The position numbers and the translations under genes are program-made. Shown piece after piece: positions 5,020-10,549 of a DNA stretch of 26,906 bases. This DNA comes from a virus: positions 1-26,906 of IMG/VR virus record IMGVR_UViG_3300044621_001057; one strand, written 5' to 3'. Below the pieces are notes generated by a model that made no database searches, had not been told where the DNA came from, and worked only from the letters and a program-made list of their open reading frames with translations. How positions within the stretch are numbered: position 1 is the first letter of the stretch; each line of letters starts with the position of its first letter.

Positions 5020-5228
5020 ATATACAACAAGAATTCTTGAAAAAACTAACTGATGAGAATTATAACATATCATTTGATGAAATTATTGAAAAAGCCAAAG
5101 CAATGAATAAAGAACAGATAATTGATGCTCACATAGAAGGGCAACGAGTTTTTGATAAACACGACCATACACAGTGGACAAATGACCAAGCAGAACAATA
5201 CTACAACGAAACCTATAAAAACAAATAA
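5004..5228 (+). CDS. small hypothetical protein, 74 aa, paralogue B (EQYY family)
   Basis: MTAVEYIQQEFLKKLTDENY leads into a helix, then IIEKAKAMNKEQIIDAHIEG and the tail AEQYYNETYKNK. The frame is open upstream to 4905, but the ATG at 5004 follows the local leader and matches the start of paralogue C, so I chose it. It begins two bases after the previous stop. It shares its tail DNA with 3797-3838 and 5691-5726, and its start DNA with 5464-5499. Function unknown; soluble and helical. Confidence 0.75.
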   Translation: MTAVEYIQQEFLKKLTDENYNISFDEIIEKAKAMNKEQIIDAHIEGQRVFDKHDHTQWTNDQAEQYYNETYKNK

Positions 5229-5230
5229 AT

Positions 5231-5482
5231 ATGGCAAAGATTACTTTAACAAACAAAGAAAATGGATTTACTAAAGTTATTGAAGTTAGCTACAACACAG
5301 CAAATGATGTTTATCATTGTTTGGATAAATATTATTGGCAAAAAGACACAAAATTAAAAGGTCTTGAAATTAGAGATATAGATGACAATATAACTTTTGT
5401 AAGCACTAATGGAATAACCGAATTTACCATTGATGGCTCATTTGTTACAATTGAATATTCCCTTAACATTAAAAACAAATAA
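5231..5482 (+). CDS. small hypothetical protein, 83 aa
   Basis: MAKITLTNKENGFTKVIEVS begins a beta-rich protein, with KLKGLEIRDIDDNITFVSTN and a final strand region FTIDGSFVTIEYSLNIKNK. The final six residues (LNIKNK) are produced by the repeated junction DNA, as in the 113-aa protein (PNIKNK). It starts two bases after paralogue B. I recognise no family. No signal peptide or membrane segment. Confidence 0.65.
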   Translation: MAKITLTNKENGFTKVIEVSYNTANDVYHCLDKYYWQKDTKLKGLEIRDIDDNITFVSTNGITEFTIDGSFVTIEYSLNIKNK

Positions 5483-5499
5483 TATGACAGCAGTAGAAT
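5464..5499. repeat. 36-base junction repeat, copy 2
   Basis: Identical to 4984-5019 (see there). The segment between the two copies holds paralogue B and the 83-aa gene and could be lost or multiplied by homologous recombination. Confidence 0.8.
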
Positions 5500-5726
5500 G
5501 GTTACTGTATCACTTTGATGAGATATACCATATTAAAAAAAAGTTTCTGCCATCTGATTGGGAGTTTCTTGAAGAAACATCAAAAGCAATGGATAAGCAA
5601 CAAAAGAAGGATGATTTTAATGCGGGATATAGACAAGCAGAAGAAGATAATGGAATTGATGGAGTTATAGACATTAGCGAATTCAATAATGCAGAACAAT
5701 ACTACAACGAAACATATAAAAAATGA
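5484..5726 (+). CDS. small hypothetical protein, 80 aa, paralogue C (EQYY family)
   Basis: It starts MTAVEWLLYHFDEIYHIKKK and ends NAEQYYNETYKK. The centre (SKAMDKQQKKDDFNAGYRQA) differs most from the other two copies and carries an insert EEDNGIDGVIDISEF. ATG 5484 is chosen because it lies in the repeat shared with 5004 and two bases after the previous stop. The TGA stop overlaps the ATG of the methyltransferase (ATGA), so the two are translationally coupled. Confidence 0.75.
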   Translation: MTAVEWLLYHFDEIYHIKKKFLPSDWEFLEETSKAMDKQQKKDDFNAGYRQAEEDNGIDGVIDISEFNNAEQYYNETYKK

Positions 5727-6349
5727 CAACTTTAGAACTACATGGCATTTACCATGAACTAGCCTTTTGGCAGCAATTTGTAAAGACAGACCGATTCCTT
5801 AGCGGATGGGTTAAAAAAGTAAAGACACCTGAACTACACCAAGAAACAGTAGATTTTATTAAAAGTGTTCCACACGAAACTGTATTGGATGTAGGATCAG
5901 GAGTAGTCTCTATTCTCAATGGCTTAGTAAATGTTAGGGCTGTGGACCCATTAGGAGACCTTTACAGGCTTGTGTTTGATTATGAAAGACATAAGCTAGC
6001 TCCACCAATGGCCTTTCCTGCTGAGGAATTACCCTTTAAAAATGACTACGAAATAGTTCACATAAGTAATGCAATTGACCACACCCAAGATCCTGTAAAG
6101 GCTTTTAGTTCGTTATATAAATCAGTCAAACCTGGAGGTTATTTAATAATTCAAGGTTTTGAGAATGAGGCAACACACGAAAATTGGCAAGGCTTTCATC
6201 AGCACGATATTTATTGTGATGAAAATTCAATTAAAATAAGATATAAAGAAAATATTTATACTACCATAGATGAAAACCCTTATAAACTAATTAGAAAGCA
6301 ACTAGGAGATAAAACTTGGTTTATTTATATAGTACAAAAACCTAAATAA
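5723..6349 (+). CDS. class I SAM-dependent methyltransferase, 208 aa
   Basis: The Rossmann-type methyltransferase signatures are present: motif I VLDVGSG (54-60), an acidic residue after strand 2 in AVDP (D75), NAIDHTQDP (116-124) and KPGGYLII (136-143). The fold is that of Methyltransf_11-like enzymes, which transfer a methyl group from S-adenosylmethionine to small molecules, sugars or nucleic acid. Residues 7-50 form an extra helical N-terminus, and the C-terminal part NEATHENWQGFHQHDIY is likely substrate-binding. It overlaps the previous stop by ATGA and the next gene by one base, so it is made together with the KdsC-like phosphatase. The pairing suggests action on a sugar or glycoconjugate, but the substrate is not readable from sequence. 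Confidence 0.8.
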   Translation: MTTLELHGIYHELAFWQQFVKTDRFLSGWVKKVKTPELHQETVDFIKSVPHETVLDVGSGVVSILNGLVNVRAVDPLGDLYRLVFDYERHKLAPPMAFPAEELPFKNDYEIVHISNAIDHTQDPVKAFSSLYKSVKPGGYLIIQGFENEATHENWQGFHQHDIYCDENSIKIRYKENIYTTIDENPYKLIRKQLGDKTWFIYIVQKPK

Positions 6350-6780
6350 TGACAATTTGCGTAGATGTAGATGGCGTTCTTACGGATGGTAAGATATGGG
6401 TAAACCATCAAGGGGAAATAATTAAGTCATTCAATAACAAAGACTTAGGAGCCATTAAGGAACTTATTTCCATGGGATTCGAGGTGCATATTGTCACGGC
6501 CTCCTCATGGCCAGGTGCAGATCATTACCTAAGAAGGTCGGGTGCTGAGATGACAATACTTAGAAACAAAGAATTAATCCCTTTTGATTATCAGATTGCT
6601 ATAGGGGATTCATCATGGGATACCCCTATGTTTCAAAAGGCTAGATATTGTTTTTGCCCATCAGACGCTAGTGAAGAAGTAAAGTCTTTAGATGGTATGC
6701 ACATTCTAAAGTGCAAAGGTGGTCAAGGTGTTATGTTAGAGATGGTTAGGATACTATCTGACTGGAATAGCAAATTGTAA
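6349..6780 (+). CDS. HAD-superfamily phosphatase, KdsC-like, 143 aa
   Basis: All four HAD motifs are visible: DVDGVLTDG (D6, D8 nucleophile and acid), T50 in IVTASSWPGA, K74 in RNKEL, and GDSSWD (D87, D91). The order and the C-terminal CKGGQGVMLEMVRI closely follow 3-deoxy-D-manno-octulosonate-8-phosphate phosphatase (KdsC/YrbI), a C0-type HAD enzyme without a large cap that works as a tetramer. KdsC makes KDO for lipopolysaccharide. This copy is shorter than usual (about 180 aa). In a phage it could serve modification of host surface sugars or another nonulosonate-type phosphate. Its stop is the first base of the repeat array, and it overlaps the methyltransferase by one base. Confidence 0.8.
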   Translation: MTICVDVDGVLTDGKIWVNHQGEIIKSFNNKDLGAIKELISMGFEVHIVTASSWPGADHYLRRSGAEMTILRNKELIPFDYQIAIGDSSWDTPMFQKARYCFCPSDASEEVKSLDGMHILKCKGGQGVMLEMVRILSDWNSKL

Positions 6781-7003
6781 TTTCCACGGCTGGTATTTCC
6801 ACTGCCCCTTTTTAATTTCCACGGGGTATATATTTCCACGGGTGGTAAAAATTCCATCGGCTACCCAATAAAAATTCCATCGGCCCCTTACTAAAAATTC
6901 CACTGGCTACCTGATAAAAATTCCACTGGCGGGGTATGGAAAAAATTCCACTGGCCCCCTTGTGCATTTCCACGGCCCCCCTTGACATTTCTACGGTAGG
7001 GGT
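6780..7003. repeat. iteron-like array, 11 degenerate repeats
   Basis: The core TTCCA (one TTCTA) starts at 6782, 6797, 6817, 6834, 6852, 6875, 6898, 6921, 6946, 6968 and 6989. Spacing is 15-20 bases at first, then 23, 23, 23, 25, 22 and 21. Two versions exist: ATTTCCACGGC (units 1-4, 10, 11, with variants) and AAAATTCCAyyGGC (units 5-9). Each is followed by a C- or G-rich run and often an A-run. It fits no coding frame and no CRISPR layout. Position at a switch of transcription direction favours a replication origin or a multi-site regulator target; a packaging site is less likely. Confidence 0.75.
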
Positions 7004-7155
7004 AAACGCTTAGTGCATAAGTGTAAGTACTTAGTTTTGCCTAGTTCAGCCCGTTAGGGCGCTTACTTAATATGTTTGCTTTTTTAGTTCATTAGTAGCT
7101 ATTTAAAGGGCTAAAAAAATAAGTTAAGGAAAGGACAAGGATAAAAAAAATAGGC
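7004..7155. other. gene-free stretch between array and terminator
   Basis: I see no gene here. It holds a repeated CTTAGT motif around an AAGTACTT palindrome (about 7026-7033), a small GCCC-GTTA-GGGC hairpin (7049-7060) and A/T-rich runs. Together with the array it may complete an origin: iterons beside an AT-rich segment. Confidence 0.35.
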
Positions 7156-7179
7156 CCTAAAAAAAGGCCCTAAGGCCTT
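7156..7179 (-). terminator. terminator of the minus-strand operon
   Basis: Read on the minus strand, AAGGCC-TTAG-GGCCTT (7179 to 7164) is followed by TTTTT and more T's. It lies 3 bases after the stop of the last minus-strand gene. Confidence 0.7.
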
Positions 7180-7182
7180 ATA

Positions 7183-7419
7183 TTATCTTGAAGCAATAAA
7201 TTTGACGATATTAACGATATTATTTTTATATCGTGAATCATAAGTATTGACTAATTGATCGTAAAAAGACTCGGAAACGCCTTCAAAAGTTCCTGAGCGG
7301 CCTTCGTTAATCTTTAAAATGTTCCCCTCAGCTTTAATAGTCCTGTCAAGCCCAGGCCAAAGAGAAAGGGTAACAAATTGCCCGCTCATAGCTTCTAAAT
7401 GTTCAATAATGTGGTTCAT
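7183..7419 (-). CDS. hypothetical protein, 78 aa
   Basis: MNHIIEHLEAMSGQFVTLSL begins a small soluble protein; then WPGLDRTIKAEGNILKINEG and a C-terminal helix NNIVNIVKFIASR. The central part looks beta-rich. No family recognised. It is the last gene of the minus-strand group, followed directly by a terminator, and 58 bases after the 287-aa gene. Confidence 0.7.
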   Translation of the reverse strand: MNHIIEHLEAMSGQFVTLSLWPGLDRTIKAEGNILKINEGRSGTFEGVSESFYDQLVNTYDSRYKNNIVNIVKFIASR

Positions 7420-7452
7420 AAATGTATTTTTGGTTAATACGGACCTAGAAAG

Positions 7453-7464
7453 GCCCGTTTCGGG
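7453..7464 (-). other. short hairpin between minus-strand genes
   Basis: On the minus strand CCCG-AAA-CGGG is followed by CCTTTCT. It is too short and lacks a proper T-run to be a convincing terminator. It may partly reduce transcription into the 78-aa gene. Confidence 0.25.
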
Positions 7465-7477
7465 TATTCAACCCTCA

Positions 7478-8341
7478 TCAGTTAACCTGAGCAAAAAAGT
7501 TGTCGGCAATTGGCCAGTTAATGACGTGGCAACCTATTTTAATCGTTTCGGGGTTATTGTCAATAAGTGTAAAGCCATCAATCTTTTCCCCTTTACAATT
7601 TTCACCGTTTTTTAGTTTATTGTATAACCTTTTGGCAGCTTCTAAGCTAACCCTGGCCCCTTTTGTGGTTTGTATTTCGGTACCGTCACTGGTTAGTCTA
7701 AAATGCACGGGTATGTTGTATAAAGTACCGTGAAATTCACCGATAAGCCATTTTTTAAGGTTGTCATGCTGTTTAATTAGCTCTTTTGCCTTTTTTTCCT
7801 CATCCCTTTGCTTTTCTGTGTCCTTGATATATTGGTATTTTTTTTCAGCTTCGCCCCAGTTTGGAAAATCAGAAACAGAAACGGGCAAAAGATTAAATAA
7901 AGCCGCAATATTGTTAATATCGTCGAATTTGTTTTTAGCGTCAATAAAATGATAAAAGTTTGAACGGGCCGTTAACTGTTTGTTAATCAAGTCATTGGTC
8001 TGTTTTTTTAATTCGTCAACTATAGCGCTGATATCCTCAACCCTAATAAATTGACGTCCACAAGACCTAACAAAAGGCACTTTAAATACTTCTATCCCAT
8101 CAGGAATTGAACGCCAAACGTGGCTAGTATGTTTTGCTGTTGTATTACTGTAGCCGTTAGAATTGACAAAACAAACCTGTTCGCCGTCCTCAGTAGTTAA
8201 AAACCGGGCAATTTCATAATGAGGCCCATAAGAATAAATAACAGGCCCATCGAAATACATTGAACTACCGCGGCCCTCAGGTTGTAATTGGTTTGCCCAG
8301 GCGTGACAAAGTGCGGGGTTTGAACTAAATACTTTTCTCAT
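7478..8341 (-). CDS. conserved-looking phage protein of unknown function, 287 aa
   Basis: The N-terminal 95 residues contain the segments AWANQLQPEGRGSSMYFDGP, YSYGPHYEIARF and SNTTAKHTSHVWRSIP. These recall a protein found in many unrelated phages that often includes the same GRG..YF.G..IYSYG pattern (DUF8033-like, from memory). Residues about 105-200 are helical and charged, with a likely coiled coil (DTEKQRDEEKKAKELIKQ). The C-terminal part has EIQTTKGARVSLEAAKRLY, another motif of such proteins, and a final beta segment. No catalytic motif stands out. It follows the 27-aa peptide gene by 15 bases, so the operon reads 35-aa, 106-aa, 27-aa, 287-aa, 78-aa. Confidence 0.8.
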   Translation of the reverse strand: MRKVFSSNPALCHAWANQLQPEGRGSSMYFDGPVIYSYGPHYEIARFLTTEDGEQVCFVNSNGYSNTTAKHTSHVWRSIPDGIEVFKVPFVRSCGRQFIRVEDISAIVDELKKQTNDLINKQLTARSNFYHFIDAKNKFDDINNIAALFNLLPVSVSDFPNWGEAEKKYQYIKDTEKQRDEEKKAKELIKQHDNLKKWLIGEFHGTLYNIPVHFRLTSDGTEIQTTKGARVSLEAAKRLYNKLKNGENCKGEKIDGFTLIDNNPETIKIGCHVINWPIADNFFAQVN

Positions 8342-8356
8342 AATCGTTGATTTTAA

Positions 8357-8440
8357 TTATTTACAAAATTGATCTTGCAAAAGGCCAACTAAATAACAGA
8401 CGGCCATAAGTACAAATAAAAGGGTTAATAACTGTTTCAT
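8357..8440 (-). CDS. 27-aa membrane peptide
   Basis: On the minus strand ATG 8440-8438 overlaps the TGA of the 106-aa gene as ATGA, which is good evidence for coupled translation. The product MKQLLTLLFVLMAVCYLVGL-LQDQFCK is nearly all one hydrophobic helix with a basic start. It could be a small membrane peptide or a vestigial signal sequence. Too short to classify. Confidence 0.45.
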   Translation of the reverse strand: MKQLLTLLFVLMAVCYLVGLLQDQFCK

Positions 8441-8757
8441 TTTATTTTATTTTTTAGTTGATTAATTACGTATTCCTCAAGATCAAAGACTTTTGAAATT
8501 GCCAACTGTTCAGCCTGTTCCTCAGTTTTGTTGCTTTTGCGCTTGCATTCAATTAAAAGTTGCTTAATACCTGAAAAAGCCGAATAAGATTCAATAATAA
8601 TACCGTCCGCCCTCCTTTCAACCTGGACAGGGGTAACGCTTAAGTAATAACCGCGCGCCTCATTACGGCTAGTGAAATAATTCATGCCGCCCTTGTGGTA
8701 ATAAGTACAGCTTTTTAACTCGTAATTAGTGCCCTCGATTTTTGTGTAGTTTTTCAT
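8437..8757 (-). CDS. hypothetical protein, 106 aa
   Basis: MKNYTKIEGTNYELKSCTYY begins a soluble alpha/beta protein; GGMNYFTSRNEARGYYLSVT and VERRADGIIIESYSAFSGIK suggest paired beta strands, and the C-terminus is a long charged helix (KTEEQAEQLAISKVFDLEEY). It ends in a lysine-rich tail. No family recognised. It is coupled to the 27-aa peptide and lies 11 bases after the 35-aa gene. Confidence 0.75.
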   Translation of the reverse strand: MKNYTKIEGTNYELKSCTYYHKGGMNYFTSRNEARGYYLSVTPVQVERRADGIIIESYSAFSGIKQLLIECKRKSNKTEEQAEQLAISKVFDLEEYVINQLKNKIK

Positions 8758-8768
8758 AAATAGTTAAA

Positions 8769-8876
8769 TTAAATGTTAGATGATAAAATAGTATAGCCAT
8801 TGCTGATACTAAAAAAGTCACGGAAATACCAGCGAATAGAGACAGTTACTTTGCGGAGTGTGTTAGCTTTTTTCAT
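8769..8876 (-). CDS. 35-aa basic peptide, first gene of the minus-strand operon
   Basis: On the minus strand ATG 8876 gives MKKANTLRKVTVSIRWYFRD followed by FFSISNGYTILSSNI and TAA. It is strongly basic with aromatic residues. It is the first frame after the promoter at 8905-8937 and ends 11 bases before the 106-aa gene. Small basic peptides at the head of phage operons are common, but no role can be given. Confidence 0.5.
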   Translation of the reverse strand: MKKANTLRKVTVSIRWYFRDFFSISNGYTILSSNI

Positions 8877-8904
8877 GTTGTTAAATGTTTGGTTAATTAA
8901 TAAT

Positions 8905-8937
8905 CAAATATACATACATGTTAAATAGGATTCCAAA
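8905..8937 (-). promoter_or_regulatory. Bacteroidota-type promoter of the minus-strand operon
   Basis: Read on the minus strand, TTTG (8937-8934), 21 bases, then TATATTTG (8912-8905) match TTTG and TAnnTTTG exactly. Transcription would start near 8898, about 22 bases before the 35-aa gene. Confidence 0.65.
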
Positions 8938-8967
8938 TAAATATACATATTTTTTTAAAAATAGGGG

Positions 8968-8995
8968 TTTGTTTCTCTGTGTATAAGTATATTTC
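8968..8995 (+). promoter_or_regulatory. weak promoter candidate for the packaging operon
   Basis: TTTG (8968-8971), 16 bases, then TATATTTC (8988-8995): one mismatch in the -7 element and a short spacer. It is the best + strand candidate found before the terminase genes. Confidence 0.3.
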
Positions 8996-8999
8996 ATTA

Positions 9000-9018
9000 A
9001 TACTAAAAAATTTAGTAT
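9000..9018. promoter_or_regulatory. palindrome, possible operator
   Basis: ATACTAAA-AAA-TTTAGTAT is a perfect 8-bp inverted repeat with a 3-base centre, just downstream of the candidate promoter and about 65 bases before the terminase small-subunit start. It sits in the divergent region between the minus-strand operon and the late genes. Confidence 0.5.
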
Positions 9019-9083
9019 ATTGTGCTAAGAATTAAGGCGGAGAATTACAATAACAAGCATAGAAACACGAAAATAACAGGCAC

Positions 9084-9494
9084 TTGCCAATACCTCCCGA
9101 GCATACTAAATGGAAGCCTGGTCAGTCAGGGAACCCGAACGGAAGACCAAAGAAGCTCCCGGACCTGGACAAGTTGATGGCTGAGGTTCTAGGACCGAAT
9201 AAGAACGGGCGTGACGGCATGGAAGTTATTATCGAGGCCATGCTTAAGAAAGCCGCCAAAGGTGATGTAAAGGCCGCCGAATTGCTTTTGAATCGTGGAT
9301 ACGGGAAGGCCAAGCAGTTTATATCAATGAACCATGAGGGGGGCGTTAATATAGTATTCGAACAGGCAACAGCACAACCACAGCATGAAGAATATCAAGA
9401 TCAAGTTTACGGAAGTATTCAGGAAGAATCGGGAAGCATACGATCTGAGGACCTACCGAGTAATTGCGAACCAGGGGAGCACCCGATCGGGTAA
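9084..9494 (+). CDS. terminase small subunit-like protein (DUF5681), 136 aa
   Basis: The N-terminus WKPGQSGNPNGRPKKL is the DUF5681 signature found in phage proteins directly upstream of large terminases. Small terminases recognise the packaging site on phage DNA. Residues about 28-80 are helical (LDKLMAEVLG, MLKKAAKGDVKAAELLLNRG), and the tail is Gln/Glu-rich. The start must be TTG 9084: the frame has a TAG at 9060-9062 and no other start codon before the conserved motif. The last 110 bases overlap the large-subunit gene in another frame, an unusually long overlap. Family assignment is good; the exact role is inferred from position. Confidence 0.75.
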   Translation: MPIPPEHTKWKPGQSGNPNGRPKKLPDLDKLMAEVLGPNKNGRDGMEVIIEAMLKKAAKGDVKAAELLLNRGYGKAKQFISMNHEGGVNIVFEQATAQPQHEEYQDQVYGSIQEESGSIRSEDLPSNCEPGEHPIG

Positions 9495-10548
9495 AACCTA
9501 TTCGATAGCTCAGTTATTAGCTCTTTACATACCGCATAAGGAAAAAGTAAGTATCTCAATCGTCAGCCCTTCATTACCCCACTTGAAAAGGGGAGCGAGG
9601 CGGGACGTTCTTGAAATACTGGAAAAGGCCGAGCTGTATTCGGATGACGCCTTCAATAAGACCGACAATATATATAATTTCCCAAACGGAAGTTATATAG
9701 AGTTTTTCGGGGCTGAGGATGCCGGAAAGGTTAGAGGGCCGGGTAGGGATATTCTATATATAAACGAGGCCAACCTACTCAGTCAATCGATATACCAACA
9801 ATTAGCTTTTAGAACGCGTAAGACGATATTCCTAGACTTCAATCCAGTGGATGAATCTTCATGGGTTTATGATGTAGCCGATAAGGAAGGGAACTTATTA
9901 ATCCACTCTACTTACAAGGATAACCCCTTTCTACCGAAGGAGCAAGTTAACGAGATTGAAAGCCTGAAGGAAGCGGATGCGAATCTTTGGAAGGTTTACG
10001 GGTTAGGCGAAAGGGGAACGAGTCAGGAAATAATCTACACACACTGGAAGCAAGGCGAATTTCCTGAAGGTTGTGAGGTTGTGTACGGGTTGGACTTTGG
10101 TTATTCGGTCCCAACGGCAATGGTTAAGGTTGGCTTTAAAGAGGGCAAGACTTATGTCGAGGAAATGATATACCAAACCAAGCTAACTACTAGCGATCTA
10201 GCGGAACGATTAAAGGACTTAGGGATAAGCAATTACGTTGAAATTTTTTGCGATAATGCCGAACCTAAGACAATAGAGGAGTTGACGAGGGCCGGCTTTA
10301 ATGCGAAGCCCGCTTCTAAAGACGTTTACGCTGGAATACAAAAGGTTAAGAGTCAACCGCTTATAATTAGTCCTTCGAGTGTTAACCTGATTAAAGAGAT
10401 TAGGTCATACAGATGGAAGGTTGATAAGGATGGCAAGATTCATCAGAACGAGGAGCCTGTAAAAATGTGGGATCACTTGTGTGACGCTATGCGGTACGCT
10501 ATTTATACAAAATTAAATAAGCCGAGATTCGAGGTCTTGGCGTGGTAA
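9385..10548 (+). CDS. terL: terminase large subunit, 387 aa
   Basis: The ATP-driven DNA packaging motor and nuclease. Residues 1-200 are the ATPase: Walker A GSTRSGKT (31-38), Walker B DILYINE with E128, and a coupling-type segment LDFNPVDESSW. Residues about 230-387 are the RNase H-like nuclease with acidic residues D237 (GLDFGY), D290 (FCDNAEP) and D363/D367 (WDHLCDAMRYA). Length is at the short end for the PBSX/Terminase_3 type. ATG 9385 gives the expected strand-forming opening KIKFTEVF before RVIANQG. It acts with the portal, whose gene starts two bases after this stop. Confidence 0.93.
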   Translation: MKNIKIKFTEVFRKNREAYDLRTYRVIANQGSTRSGKTYSIAQLLALYIPHKEKVSISIVSPSLPHLKRGARRDVLEILEKAELYSDDAFNKTDNIYNFPNGSYIEFFGAEDAGKVRGPGRDILYINEANLLSQSIYQQLAFRTRKTIFLDFNPVDESSWVYDVADKEGNLLIHSTYKDNPFLPKEQVNEIESLKEADANLWKVYGLGERGTSQEIIYTHWKQGEFPEGCEVVYGLDFGYSVPTAMVKVGFKEGKTYVEEMIYQTKLTTSDLAERLKDLGISNYVEIFCDNAEPKTIEELTRAGFNAKPASKDVYAGIQKVKSQPLIISPSSVNLIKEIRSYRWKVDKDGKIHQNEEPVKMWDHLCDAMRYAIYTKLNKPRFEVLAW

Positions 10549-10549
10549 T

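Noticed and set aside
6780-7003. CRISPR array
   Set aside because: Repeats are only about 10 bases, degenerate, spaced by about 5-15 bases, and no cas genes are near. Spacer-like unique segments of normal length are absent.
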